Assembly: GCF_000374005.1 (NCBI RefSeq)
Contig: NZ_KB893169.1
Coordinates: forward strand, 93,599 to 157,598
Direction: 5' to 3'
Length of the DNA: 64,000 nt
Origin: Kiloniella laminariae DSM 19542
GTDB lineage: Bacteria > Pseudomonadota > Alphaproteobacteria > Kiloniellales > Kiloniellaceae
Within the stretch, counting starts at the first letter, position 1. The number at the start of each line of letters is the position of its first letter. Positions 17,911 through 25,503 of this stretch are shown piece by piece. The notes below the pieces were generated by a model. The model had not been told where the DNA came from. It did no database searches and saw only the letters and a list, made by a program, of their open reading frames with translations. The position numbers and the translations under genes are program-made.

Positions 17911-18453
17911 TCATAAATAGCTATCGAATTTTGTCAGATCTGTAAACCCCGCCGGAAATATTTTTTCTTCTCGGTCCAGCCTAACCGAGATCGTATGAAG
18001 AGCATTAGCATACACAACCCCTGATAAATGCTGGCGTGAGCGCCCGTCTACCCCTTTTATTTTTTTCCACGAGAATCCAAGCATTCTCATGAAGAGAATC
18101 CGACGATTTTTTTCAGGAGCAATCATCATCATCCAGGGAAAAGCTTCTTCAGCCTGTTTGAGTTGACGCGCAGAAGGACGTTGACGGTACGGCTCATCAT
18201 CCACAGCATCGATCAGATCTGTTATCGACCGCACCACCTGAGGCATGGATGATTTTGCCCCAGAAGGCACATCCCGGCTGCTCAATCCCTGAGACATCAG
18301 AGCGGCAATCGCCGACGCCAGAACCCGCTCAACCAGATCAGGAGACCAGACACCATCAAGCACTTCCGCCCGATCTTCAATTCGCCCTCGAACATAAAAC
18401 GGCCTAGCCTGAGGCTTTTCCAAAGGCTTCAGTTCCTCCCACTGCATTACCAC
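17911..18453 (-). CDS. HTH protein, DUF6362-like (possible late regulator)
   Basis: A 180-residue protein, last gene of the minus-strand operon. Near residues 118-150 there is a region RRILFMRMLGFSWKKIKGVDGRSRQHLSGVVYANAL resembling the sigma-like helix-turn-helix of DUF6362 proteins; the central part has the EEAFPWMMMIAPEKN pattern. In alphaproteobacterial prophages such genes sit just upstream of terminase and may control late genes, but that is inference. It overlaps the replication gene by 7 bp. Confidence 0.55.
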   Translation of the reverse strand: MVMQWEELKPLEKPQARPFYVRGRIEDRAEVLDGVWSPDLVERVLASAIAALMSQGLSSRDVPSGAKSSMPQVVRSITDLIDAVDDEPYRQRPSARQLKQAEEAFPWMMMIAPEKNRRILFMRMLGFSWKKIKGVDGRSRQHLSGVVYANALHTISVRLDREEKIFPAGFTDLTKFDSYL

Positions 18454-19994
18454 AATCCCCCGTTTCTTTTTGCCATAACCGTTAACGAATGCATCGCCTG
18501 ATCTATAACCTCTTGCGGGACTTCAAAAGATATCCGTCCCGCCTCCTCCAGCATATCCAGGCAATAACGCGCACGGCTTGCCGGATCTCTTGAGGTCACA
18601 TCACCGATCTTCTGACTTTTCTTGGCCGCAATTGAAAGATACCGCGACTGGGCAAGCACGAGCTCAGAAACGAACTTGTAAACCCCGTAGTGCATCCAGC
18701 CTTCATCAATCCCCTGTTTAAAAAACTCGGATTTACGGAAAACATTCTCGAGATAAGCCTTCTGCCGCGCCTCTGGTGTAGCGACGATCTTCCCCGGCGC
18801 AAGATCCTCACCTTGCGGCTTACGCTTGTATTCAACACCAACACAAGCCCCACGAATAACCCTACTTTCAGGCCACTGTTTGGTTTTGTGACCCATCCGC
18901 ACCCGATCAAAAGCCTCATCGACAACATCAGTCGGGAATTGGCTGAGGTCTCGAATATAATCCTCAAGCAAAAGCCCTGATTCACGATGCAACCCGTCAT
19001 GATCTTTTGCCCCGACAGGCGCAAACCAATGAACACACATCCGACCAAGCGGACCTGTTCCACCCTTGCCCATCAATCGCCTGACATCTTCCAACTCAAC
19101 ACGATCAGATAAACTCAATTTTTCAATCAGGATCACAGGATCAGGCTTCACGCGCCCTCCACTGGCAGCCCTTTGCGGCTTTTCAACCAACTCAACCCTT
19201 GAAGACCTCGCTTTCAGGATTGCTTTGGTAAAATACAGGATTGAATTGATTTTCTCCCCCGCCCTTGCCGCCACATCAGGTACAACCGGATAGATATCTT
19301 TTTCAGGATCACACCCCTGCTCAATCCAGCTCATCACTTCCTGAACAGCGCCATCACCATCAAAATCAAATCCGTCAAAACCGTTACACCTCTCCAGAAC
19401 CTCCTCAGGACTATCAAACTGCGAACGCCGTTCGCTATCTCTGACCCGGCGATTTGCGCTCGCGTCATCAATCTGGTGGTTACTCTGGCGGTTAGAGTCT
19501 TCATTAAAGGCCCGGAAAACTTTTCCGGTAGCTTTGGAAAATCTTTCCGGTAGTGGATCTGGATTTTCTGACTTCTGGAAAATTTTTCCGGTAGTGTTTT
19601 CACCTGTTTCCCGGCTCTCCTCCCGCCCGGATACCTGATCGTTTTCCCGATCCTCTGCCTGATCCCGGACAACAAACGACGATCCAAAACAGGCATCCAG
19701 ATCAAATTCTGGCATCGCCCGCCGATCTGCGCCCCACGCCAGAATATACCCGTTTGAGGTCCTTGAACCCCCGCGACGACGGCGCTCATAGACGGTTACC
19801 AGATCCGACTTGACCAACGCCTCAACATGCGAGCGAACAGACCTGTCAGACATGGACGCCCGACGCGCAAGACTGTCCTGCCCCGGAAAGGCAACACCAT
19901 AGGCATTTGAATAATCTGCAAGCGCCAGCAGTATCAATTTAGGACCTTGAGGTATGGGCAAATCCCACGCCCAGGACATTGCTTCAATCGCCAT
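18447..19994 (-). CDS. Phage replication-type protein with winged-HTH (HTH_36)
   Basis: About 515 residues, started at ATG 19994 behind GGGGGTGTTC. Residues ~5-85 form an HTH_36 domain (GPKLILLALADYSNAYGVAFPGQDSLARRASMSDRSVRSHVEALVKSDLV), as in phage O/DnaD-type initiators. A polar linker follows, then a helical C-terminal region with VVDEAFDRVRMGHKTKQWPE, common in phage replication proteins. It probably loads or starts replication. The linker repeats the phrase TGKIFQKSE / ATGKVFRAFN. Confidence 0.65.
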   Translation of the reverse strand: MAIEAMSWAWDLPIPQGPKLILLALADYSNAYGVAFPGQDSLARRASMSDRSVRSHVEALVKSDLVTVYERRRRGGSRTSNGYILAWGADRRAMPEFDLDACFGSSFVVRDQAEDRENDQVSGREESRETGENTTGKIFQKSENPDPLPERFSKATGKVFRAFNEDSNRQSNHQIDDASANRRVRDSERRSQFDSPEEVLERCNGFDGFDFDGDGAVQEVMSWIEQGCDPEKDIYPVVPDVAARAGEKINSILYFTKAILKARSSRVELVEKPQRAASGGRVKPDPVILIEKLSLSDRVELEDVRRLMGKGGTGPLGRMCVHWFAPVGAKDHDGLHRESGLLLEDYIRDLSQFPTDVVDEAFDRVRMGHKTKQWPESRVIRGACVGVEYKRKPQGEDLAPGKIVATPEARQKAYLENVFRKSEFFKQGIDEGWMHYGVYKFVSELVLAQSRYLSIAAKKSQKIGDVTSRDPASRARYCLDMLEEAGRISFEVPQEVIDQAMHSLTVMAKRNGGLW

Positions 19995-20817
19995 GAACAC
20001 CCCCTATAACCGCTTCTACACAACAGGAAAGCGCATACTGGTACACCCCAGAATTCCGGGACATTGACACCAGCCCACGCCCCTCAAGTGACCTTAACAA
20101 TCGCCGAACCGACCTATCCGTCACCCCGGACAGGTTCGCAATCTGCTCTTGCGTCATAGAACAGTTTCCCCGTCGATCTGCCCGCCGGGCCAAGGCTGTC
20201 AGAACAGCCCTTTCACCTGACGGAACAGGCTGATCCATCGCCCAAAGCAACGCCATAGAAGGCAGACCTTGATCTTGACCCTTTCCGCGAGGGTGAATAT
20301 CCAGCCTTCTTGTTAACTCAGGATCTTTCCGGAGACAGGACACAAGTTTAAGCGCCCCAGCCACACCTTCAGGCGGACTGTCAATCACCTCTCCAATCAC
20401 AAGCGACATACGCAACAACGCCGTTAAGTCATCCATTCGACCGGATTGGGGGATCTCTTTTACAGGCTCTGGAGCAGACATCACCCGAGCACCTGACATC
20501 CAGTCATAAACCCAGCTCGTTACCTGTACCGCAAATTTAGGGGAAAGCCATTGCGCCAGGTGGATTGCCACTTTGGGATGAACCCATGTACCTTGCTCAC
20601 TCGGTACACCACCGCGCCTTGACTGGATGAGCCCCGTTGTGGGATTCCCCATATCGGATTTTAATGCGCTCAAATACTCTCTTGTGGACGATAAACGCCG
20701 ATAGTCAGAAAATAACTTACCCGCCGCACAGCACATCAAAGTTGCACTGATATAACCATCTTCAATACGCTGATTTATTACGGAGTTGGATATTGTATGC
20801 TGTATAAGTCCAGTCAT
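19984..20817 (-). CDS. KilA-N domain protein with C-terminal HTH_36
   Basis: About 277 residues. Residues ~5-120 have the KilA-N features: INQRIEDGYISATLMCCAAGKLFSDYRRL, then GTWVHPKVAIHLAQWLSPKFAVQVTSWVYDW. The C-terminal ~80 residues (AVLTALARRADRRGNCSMTQEQIANLSGVTDRSVRRLLRSLE) are a winged HTH related to the one in the next gene. ATG 20817 has GAGGG seven bases upstream and overlaps the stop of the Ash-like frame (TGATG). KilA-N proteins near C4 RNAs act as antirepressors in P1/P7-like phages. Confidence 0.75.
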   Translation of the reverse strand: MTGLIQHTISNSVINQRIEDGYISATLMCCAAGKLFSDYRRLSSTREYLSALKSDMGNPTTGLIQSRRGGVPSEQGTWVHPKVAIHLAQWLSPKFAVQVTSWVYDWMSGARVMSAPEPVKEIPQSGRMDDLTALLRMSLVIGEVIDSPPEGVAGALKLVSCLRKDPELTRRLDIHPRGKGQDQGLPSMALLWAMDQPVPSGERAVLTALARRADRRGNCSMTQEQIANLSGVTDRSVRRLLRSLEGRGLVSMSRNSGVYQYALSCCVEAVIGGVHGD

Positions 20818-21074
20818 CACGCAGCCCTCTTTGCGGCAGTTAAACAACCGCGACCAAAGGACTTTCGACGCTCCTCTGGCGGCGGGAGGTTCGAAACCTG
20901 CAAAGAGACAGGCGGGTTTATTCCCCTTTCGGGTATTTTATTCACCGCCCTCCCACCATAGGGAGATCCCGGATTCCGGGCACAAAAAAACCACGCTTTC
21001 GGGGTGATTATCCGCTCTCTGAGAGGTTTCGACGCCTCTAAAACAACAGTATCGCCCCTCGACTTATCGGTCAA
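20817..21074 (-). CDS. Ash/Icd-like phage leader protein
   Basis: The frame ending at 20817 encodes RNPGSPYGGRAV preceded by TPKAWFFCA, the signature of the Ash/Icd-like (host division inhibitor-like) family found upstream of antirepressor genes in P4/P1-type systems. The start is uncertain: no ATG is suitable; TTG 21074 is listed, but the same TTGACC could be a -35 box, in which case a later start (GTG 20946 region) is used. It is coupled to the KilA-N gene by TGATG, and the C4 RNA is embedded within it. The frame stays open far upstream, antisense to other genes, which is not thought real. Confidence 0.5.
   Translation of the reverse strand: MTDKSRGDTVVLEASKPLRERIITPKAWFFCARNPGSPYGGRAVNKIPERGINPPVSLQVSNLPPPEERRKSFGRGCLTAAKRAA
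20826..20834 (-). promoter_or_regulatory. KilA-N ribosome binding site, target of C4 loop
   Basis: Coding-strand GCAAAGAGGG includes the GAGGG Shine-Dalgarno of the KilA-N gene. GCAAAGAG (20827-20834) is exactly complementary to CTCTTTGC in the C4-like RNA at 20900-20907. Confidence 0.65.
20880..20975 (-). ncRNA. C4-type antisense RNA
   Basis: The minus strand folds into the C4-like set of hairpins: CTCCC/GGGAG (20950-20965), GGCGG/CCGCC (20911-20949) enclosing CCC-GAAA-GGG, and CCTG/CAGG (20897-20912) whose loop displays TCTCTTTG. That loop plus one base is complementary over 8 nt to the KilA-N Shine-Dalgarno. A second element AGGTTTCGA (20891-20899) is complementary to TCGAAACCT upstream (21024-21032). 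C4 RNAs in P1/P7 are processed from the antirepressor mRNA and block its translation in the same way. The 3' CCTCCCGCC can also pair with GGGAGG. Confidence 0.75.
21046..21074 (-). promoter_or_regulatory. Candidate promoter of the C4/KilA-N operon
   Basis: Minus strand TTGACC (21069-21074) with TACTGT at 17-bp spacing (21046-21051), or GATACT at 15 bp. It would place transcription start just upstream of the first C4-complementary segment, as expected for a C4 transcript. Confidence 0.4.
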
Positions 21075-21155
21075 GCGAGTAAAAGAATGATCTGGACAAC
21101 CATAAACTGAATTGCGACCATCGGGAGAATTTTCAACATTTACACAGGCATCAGT

Positions 21156-22061
21156 ATGCAAATCCTCAGCATCATTCTCCTGCTTCTTTCCGCCTTTTCT
21201 TTTTTTATTGCCATTGTCGGCATTTTTTCCCCCAAACGGGCCCTGCCCAAAGAAGAGAACCCGACCCGGAAAAAAGCCTTTTTCACCTTTTTCGGGATCA
21301 GCTTCGTTACCTTCTTGATTGGCGCTGTTCTCGCTCCGACCGACAACAGCATGCCCAGCCTTACCCCACAGACAGCCACTGAAAACTTGAGCCCGGAAGA
21401 ACAACAGCAAGCCCTGATCACGGAATGGCTGAGCCTGTCCGAACTGAGCCCGGAAGACTACGCAAGGATTTGCCAGAGCGCCCCGGATGGAGCTTATAAA
21501 CAACAGTGCAAAGGCAAGGCTGTGACCTGGTACGGCTTTATCAACGAAGTCGCGGACGTGGATAAACTGGAAGTCAGAGTAGGCCCCGAACACGACAGCA
21601 AAGCCTTTGATCTGGACCTGATCAACGACCTTGACGCCTCCGAACCTCTTGAGCGCTTCAAGGATCAAAAAATCCTTTTCCGGGCCGTGGTTGATTCCAA
21701 TTCCGGGTTTGATCACGACCTTGATCAAGGAACATTCATCACCGTCGCCTTGACCAACGAAGAATCTGAAGCCATCCTGCAGGAACAGGAAGCCGCTAAG
21801 ATCAAGCTGGAGCAGACAGATACATTTATTACGGAACATATTGAGTGCCGAAAGCAGTTCAAGGCTAACGCCAACCACCCCTCGACCGTAGATTTTCCGC
21901 TTGTGGATCTGTACCACGCCTCTGAAATAATCGAAGACGGATCGCACATTATTCAAGGAAGCGCTTCGGCAAAAAACTCTTTCAACACCGAGCTTGAGTT
22001 TACCTATCAGTGCATTTTCAAAGACCAGCAGTTTGTGACCATTAACATCCGCGAAAAATAA
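21156..22061 (+). CDS. Uncharacterised membrane protein, prophage cargo
   Basis: A 301-residue protein not recognised as a known family. Two hydrophobic segments at residues ~2-24 and ~41-60 separated by a basic loop (SPKRALPKEENPTRKK) anchor a large soluble domain. The soluble part has SPEDYARICQSAPDGAYKQQCKGKAVTWYGFINEVA, suggesting an OB-like fold (growth of the type TWYGFV...V), and a second part with IECRKQF...CIFKDQQFVTINIRE. It is transcribed against both flanking phage operons, so it may be a lysogeny-expressed moron. Function unknown. Confidence 0.7.
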   Translation: MQILSIILLLLSAFSFFIAIVGIFSPKRALPKEENPTRKKAFFTFFGISFVTFLIGAVLAPTDNSMPSLTPQTATENLSPEEQQQALITEWLSLSELSPEDYARICQSAPDGAYKQQCKGKAVTWYGFINEVADVDKLEVRVGPEHDSKAFDLDLINDLDASEPLERFKDQKILFRAVVDSNSGFDHDLDQGTFITVALTNEESEAILQEQEAAKIKLEQTDTFITEHIECRKQFKANANHPSTVDFPLVDLYHASEIIEDGSHIIQGSASAKNSFNTELEFTYQCIFKDQQFVTINIREK

Positions 22062-22101
22062 TCGGAACTGAGAAAACACACTCCCACAACCCGGAACCGC
22101 C

Positions 22102-22410
22102 ATGACAAAAAAAATATTCACAGATAAAGACATTGAACAATGGGAGCGTGATCTATTTGAAAACACCCCCCCGCCTATCGAAGAAATTACCCTACCCGAC
22201 TTTTCACAGCCGAAGACCTTCAGAGCCTCAGCCGCAACTACAGGAATAGTCATAAGCACAATCAACCGAGACGGAAATACAACTAACCTTTTTCTTAACC
22301 CAGTCATCGCCAAATACCTGATCCACACGATTGCCATGCAAGGGCAAGAAGCAGGTTGGCTAAACGAAAAGCTGGAAATTATATCCCCTGATTTACTCCT
22401 CAATTCCTGA
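22102..22410 (+). CDS. Hypothetical 102-residue protein
   Basis: A plausible small gene 41 bp after the membrane protein gene and before hicA. The protein is acidic, with a polar N-terminus (TDKDIEQWERDLFENTPPPIEEI) and a C-terminal part (FLNPVIAKYLIHTIAMQGQEAGWLNEKLEII) that looks like a compact helical domain. No family recognised. Confidence 0.55.
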   Translation: MTKKIFTDKDIEQWERDLFENTPPPIEEITLPDFSQPKTFRASAATTGIVISTINRDGNTTNLFLNPVIAKYLIHTIAMQGQEAGWLNEKLEIISPDLLLNS

Positions 22411-22430
22411 GCTTGTAAATAAATACCCCA

Positions 22431-22481
22431 CACACCATTACACACTTTTATTATTGACAAGTGTGTAATGGTGTGTAATAT
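22431..22481 (+). promoter_or_regulatory. hicAB promoter with palindromic operator
   Basis: A perfect 17-bp inverted repeat: CACACCATTACACACTT at 22431-22447 and its complement at 22459-22475, spacer 11 bp. The -35 box TTGACA (22454-22459) overlaps the spacer and right arm, and the -10 box TAATAT (22476-22481) follows at 16-bp spacing. HicB-type repressor binding here would block RNA polymerase. hicA starts 34 bp downstream. Confidence 0.85.
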
Positions 22482-22514
22482 TGTCTTTATCAACAACGCA
22501 AACGGAGACACAAC

Positions 22515-22703
22515 ATGAACAGTAGACAGGTTATCAAGCTTCTCAAAAAAGAAGGTTGGTACCATGTCAAAACTGCCGGGGACCATTTCCACTTTAAACA
22601 TCCGACCATTAAAGGGAAAATAACAGTCACCCACCCGATTAAAGACCTTTCGATAGGCGTTATCAAAAACCTCGAAAGAGTCACTGGCCTCAGCCTCCGT
22701 TAA
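22515..22703 (+). CDS. hicA: HicA toxin (mRNA interferase)
   Basis: A 62-residue HicA: MNSRQVIKLLKKEGWYHVKTAGDHFHFKHP with the likely catalytic His24, then KITVTHPIKDLSIGVIKNLERVTGL. HicA has a double-stranded RNA-binding-like fold and cleaves mRNA when free of HicB. Length and motif are normal. It has its own strong promoter/operator and is followed 66 bp later by hicB. In a prophage it would stabilise the lysogen or limit superinfection. Confidence 0.92.
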   Translation: MNSRQVIKLLKKEGWYHVKTAGDHFHFKHPTIKGKITVTHPIKDLSIGVIKNLERVTGLSLR

Positions 22704-22769
22704 TTCGGAGGCTGAGTAAGCCGCCCCCGGTAACTGTTCAGATGGCGTCACATAAAGGAAAAAATAAAA

Positions 22770-23162
22770 ATGGCTGAAAATGAACTCTATCCAGCCCTGA
22801 TCGATAAACAAAAAAATAGCGATTTCGGGGTTACTTTTCCCGATTTTCCCGGCTGCGTGACAGCGGGCAGTACAGCAAAAGAAGCCCTCGACATGGCACA
22901 TAAAGCCCTTGCCGGCCACATTGCTTTTATGGCTGAGGACGGCGATGAAATTCCCACCCCCAGCGCAATAGAAGATATCGCAAAAGAGGACCTTAAAGAC
23001 ATCCTGTTCATCTCTATGATTGAGGTGACAATGCCTGGTCGCCCGAAACGGGTAAACGTGATGCTTGACGAAGGACTTATTTCGAGGATCGATAACGCGA
23101 GCAAAAACAGAAGCGCCTTTCTTGCTGAAGCCGCTCGGGAAAAGCTCGCTCGATCCGCCTAG
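22770..23162 (+). CDS. hicB: HicB antitoxin
   Basis: A 130-residue HicB: an N-terminal degenerate RNase-H-like domain (YPALIDKQKNSDFGVTFPDFPGCVTAGSTAKEALDMAHKALAGHIAFM) and a C-terminal ribbon-helix-helix-type DNA-binding tail (RPKRVNVMLDEGLISRIDNASKNRSAFLAEAAREKL). It neutralises HicA and represses the operon through the 17-bp palindrome upstream. Starts behind AAAGGA. Confidence 0.92.
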   Translation: MAENELYPALIDKQKNSDFGVTFPDFPGCVTAGSTAKEALDMAHKALAGHIAFMAEDGDEIPTPSAIEDIAKEDLKDILFISMIEVTMPGRPKRVNVMLDEGLISRIDNASKNRSAFLAEAAREKLARSA

Positions 23163-23177
23163 CGCTTCACGACCGAC

Positions 23178-23215
23178 AACACCGCCCCGCCAACCGGCGC
23201 GGGCGGTGTTTTCTT
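23178..23215 (+). terminator. hicAB terminator
   Basis: A 10-bp stem AACACCGCCC/GGGCGGTGTT with an inner CGCC/GGCG stem in the loop, followed by TTCTT. It lies 15 bp after hicB and just before the end of the converging minus-strand operon (stop at 23225), which it may also serve. Confidence 0.8.
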
Positions 23216-23224
23216 GACTGGTCA

Positions 23225-23632
23225 TCACTGAAGCGCCCCCCGGCCAAAGTGACCTTTGGGCAAGACAAGCAAAAGCTCGCCTTTTTCGTCTATTGTATGT
23301 TCAAGCCGGAGCTGGCTGAGCTTCTTGTTTTTTAGTTCACGTGGATAGTTATTGACGTGGATACGGTAAAAGCGGCTCTTGGCCTGCGCCTTCAGTTGCC
23401 AGCCTTTTTTCTGATCAGGGATCACCCTCAAATAACCCTTGTCCTCACCCTCGCCCCAGGAAAGGCGAAGCTTTGACCCCTCCTCCAGACCAAGTTCATC
23501 CACAAGCTGCCGCCCAAACGAAAAGACATAAAGCGCCTTGCCCGAAGATGTGATCTGGGAGTAAAGCGCCACACCGTCCTCTGAGCAGGTTGAAAACTGA
23601 CTGCCTTCTGGCAGATATTCAGAAAAAGACAT
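23225..23632 (-). CDS. Hypothetical phage protein, two-part beta fold
   Basis: A 135-residue protein, last gene of the CII-like operon. First half: ALYVFSFGRQLVDELGLEEGSKLRLSWGEGEDKGYLRVIPD; second half: SRFYRIHVNNYPRELKNKKLSQLRLEHTIDEKGELLLVLP. Each half looks like a small swapped-hairpin (AbrB-like) strand-helix-strand unit, and the same layout is seen in the 23887-24291 protein of the same operon. No firm family; a DNA-binding role is possible. Confidence 0.6.
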   Translation of the reverse strand: MSFSEYLPEGSQFSTCSEDGVALYSQITSSGKALYVFSFGRQLVDELGLEEGSKLRLSWGEGEDKGYLRVIPDQKKGWQLKAQAKSRFYRIHVNNYPRELKNKKLSQLRLEHTIDEKGELLLVLPKGHFGRGALQ

Positions 23633-23648
23633 AACCCCTCCGGTTCAC

Positions 23649-23897
23649 CTATGATTTTATGAAGTTTTGAACGGCCTGATCCAGATCAGGACAGGGGATT
23701 AAGCGCCGCAGCTGGTTTATCCCCCGATATTCGAGCGCGCCCATCTCGCAGAGCTCTGCAATTGACCGCTGCACCACCCGTTTCGACCAGCCAGATTTTA
23801 TTTCAATCTCTTCATTGCGAGCACCCTCGCCAAGGAGACAAATCGTTTCAAAAATATCACGGTGACTTTGAGCCAACTTTTTTCGTTCACGAAACAC
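23649..23897 (-). CDS. Small winged-helix protein
   Basis: An 82-residue protein with a clear winged-HTH pattern: RDIFETICLLGEGARNEEIEIKSGWSKRVVQRSIAELCEMGALEYRG. It lies between two hypothetical genes of the CII-like operon and overlaps the upstream gene by 11 bp. Probably an accessory transcription regulator; target unknown. Confidence 0.6.
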   Translation of the reverse strand: MFRERKKLAQSHRDIFETICLLGEGARNEEIEIKSGWSKRVVQRSIAELCEMGALEYRGINQLRRLIPCPDLDQAVQNFIKS

Positions 23898-24291
23898 TTA
23901 CAGCCTCCCGCTTCTCGATCAGATCAACCAAACCTGAAGGCAACACAATTCTAAGCGACCGCCGCCCCTGATCCTGATAATCCGGCTGGATACTATGATT
24001 AACCGGCGACGCCCTGAATGTTCCCTTGCGCATGAATTTAGGAACCCGCAGCAAAATGCGCTTACCGCCCTTTGGACCGACATCAGAAACAAAAAAAGGA
24101 CCACAAGGATCAATGAAAAGCTGTAACGTCTTATCGGGCTGCGAGTAACAAACCCGCACAGCATCCCCTGAACGAATTCGCAAAGCTTCAGCTGCGCTTT
24201 CGTTCAAAGTGACCGACAATGACGCCAGACTTAAACAAACCTTGACCACAGAATTTTGCACTTTTTGAGAAACAACTTTTTCAGGCTGCAT
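23887..24291 (-). CDS. Hypothetical phage protein, related in layout to 23225 gene
   Basis: A 134-residue protein with VKVCLSLASLSVTLNESAAEALRIRSGDAVRVCYSQPDKTLQLFID in the first half and RSLRIVLPSGLVDLIEKREAV at the end. As in the 23225-23632 product, each half resembles an AbrB-like unit with a hydrophobic strand, a short helix and a GD/EGSxLRL-type turn. It overlaps both neighbours slightly (11 bp). Function unknown. Confidence 0.6.
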   Translation of the reverse strand: MQPEKVVSQKVQNSVVKVCLSLASLSVTLNESAAEALRIRSGDAVRVCYSQPDKTLQLFIDPCGPFFVSDVGPKGGKRILLRVPKFMRKGTFRASPVNHSIQPDYQDQGRRSLRIVLPSGLVDLIEKREAVSVS

Positions 24292-24847
24292 CGCTCCGCG
24301 CCTCCCTGATTAAACGATTGAGATCGCGCCAATAATTTACGGGCTCTCCGGTCAGTTGCTCAAATCTGTTCAGAAACAGCTGCAACGTCTGGTCACGGCT
24401 TAGATACGCGATCTTGGCCCTATAGGGGTTTTTATAGGTAACGGGCCCGTGCATCAGATCACGCTCTTCGGTCGCCCTAAGCCTCAGATCCACCTCCCGA
24501 ACTTCTGGTGACATTTGAAAAGGCACACCCCACCGCTCGGCGATAACCCGACAGACCCGGCCCTCTATTTTTTCAAATTCCGGGCATTCGCGCTTGATGG
24601 GCGCTATCAGATCGCAGCCCATCAAACCTTCCGTGGCATCATGAAGCAATGCCTCCAGCTCAAACCCCTGAGCAACTCGTAAACTCGCCTCTAAAGAATG
24701 CCGAAGAACAGAATATTCCCCCGCGACAGCCCCACCCCAACGATTAATCAGTGACAGATGATGAGCAATCTCGACAATCTCGAGATCTTCAGGCTTCAAC
24801 CGGCTCAATGACAGGAAACGCCCGGAAACCATACGAACTAATGGCAT
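24281..24847 (-). CDS. HD-domain phosphohydrolase
   Basis: A 188-residue protein with the HD hydrolase set: HHLSLINRWGG early, RHSLEAS, then EALLHDATEGLMGDLIAPIK-like text containing the HD pair (LLHDA), and EVREVDLRLRATEERDL. Related phage proteins resemble YfbR-type nucleotide phosphohydrolases, so a role in adjusting nucleotide pools is likely. It overlaps the downstream gene by 11 bp and follows the CII-like gene. Confidence 0.75.
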   Translation of the reverse strand: MPLVRMVSGRFLSLSRLKPEDLEIVEIAHHLSLINRWGGAVAGEYSVLRHSLEASLRVAQGFELEALLHDATEGLMGCDLIAPIKRECPEFEKIEGRVCRVIAERWGVPFQMSPEVREVDLRLRATEERDLMHGPVTYKNPYRAKIAYLSRDQTLQLFLNRFEQLTGEPVNYWRDLNRLIREARSDAA

Positions 24848-24865
24848 ATTACCCCCTGTTTCGGT

Positions 24866-25261
24866 TTAATGTTGAATAGTCGCGAGCCGGGGCACAGCAC
24901 CACCAGGCACAAGAACAGCCTCAAGGAGATCTGCCGCCTGACGGACAAAACCAAGCGCGGACCTGATAGCAACTTCCAGCACCAGCCTTCTATCAGTCGC
25001 ACGATCAAGAGCTACCCCCGCAAGCCGGAGCTGACGCCCATACTCTTCATATAATGGGCAACCGGCACCACTTCGCGCCGCCTCAACATCCATCGACACA
25101 GATCGCACAAGCACCGCAAGATCCTTCCTCGCCGGATTGGACATCTGCTCCAGCCGGGACACCGAAACGCCCATGCTCTCCGCCAGCCATTCATAGCCCA
25201 AACGGCTACAGATTCGGGTAAACGCCCCATGAAAGGAAAGGTCTTTACGCTGATAAGCCAT
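24866..25261 (-). CDS. Phage CII-like regulatory protein
   Basis: A 131-residue protein with the layout of phage regulatory CII-type proteins: SFHGAFTRICSRLGYEWLAESMGVSVSRLEQMSNPAR (HTH), then a long helical tail with ARSGAGCPLYEEYGRQLRLAG. It is the first gene of the minus-strand operon after the cro-like gene, the position of a CII-like activator. DNA binding is likely; the target is not known. Confidence 0.65.
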   Translation of the reverse strand: MAYQRKDLSFHGAFTRICSRLGYEWLAESMGVSVSRLEQMSNPARKDLAVLVRSVSMDVEAARSGAGCPLYEEYGRQLRLAGVALDRATDRRLVLEVAIRSALGFVRQAADLLEAVLVPGGAVPRLATIQH

Positions 25262-25326
25262 AGCTCCCTCCGAAAGTTCCGCAAAAACGGAATTGCCTGA
25301 AATTCAGGTTCACGTAAAATGAACCC

Positions 25327-25503
25327 ATGAAAAAACAACCAACAACGCCAACAGATAACGAGATCATCCTTTCTCATCTCCAGACCTTGAGAGATTATCG
25401 AAAGGCAAAGCCGATGCTCAGCCCGTCAGTCGGGACAGCCCTCGACTGGGCAATCACCACCCTCACCGACCTCAACAGCCACCCCGGAATCAATAAAAAA
25501 TGA
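25327..25503 (+). CDS. Small ORF between CII-like and Cro-like genes
   Basis: A 58-codon frame on the plus strand (MKKQPTTPTDNEIILSHL start, GINKK end) with protein-like composition (LQTLRDYRKAKPMLSPSVGTALDWAITTL). It overlaps the 3' end of the Cro-like gene on the other strand by 78 bp. A small palindrome GGTTCA-N7-TGAACC lies just before its start. It may be a real small protein or a chance frame. Confidence 0.35.
   Translation: MKKQPTTPTDNEIILSHLQTLRDYRKAKPMLSPSVGTALDWAITTLTDLNSHPGINKK

Noticed and set aside
20817-23228. An 803-codon open frame on the minus strand
   Set aside because: It runs antisense through hicA, hicB and the membrane protein gene and lacks domain character except the last ~85 codons, which are kept as the Ash-like frame.
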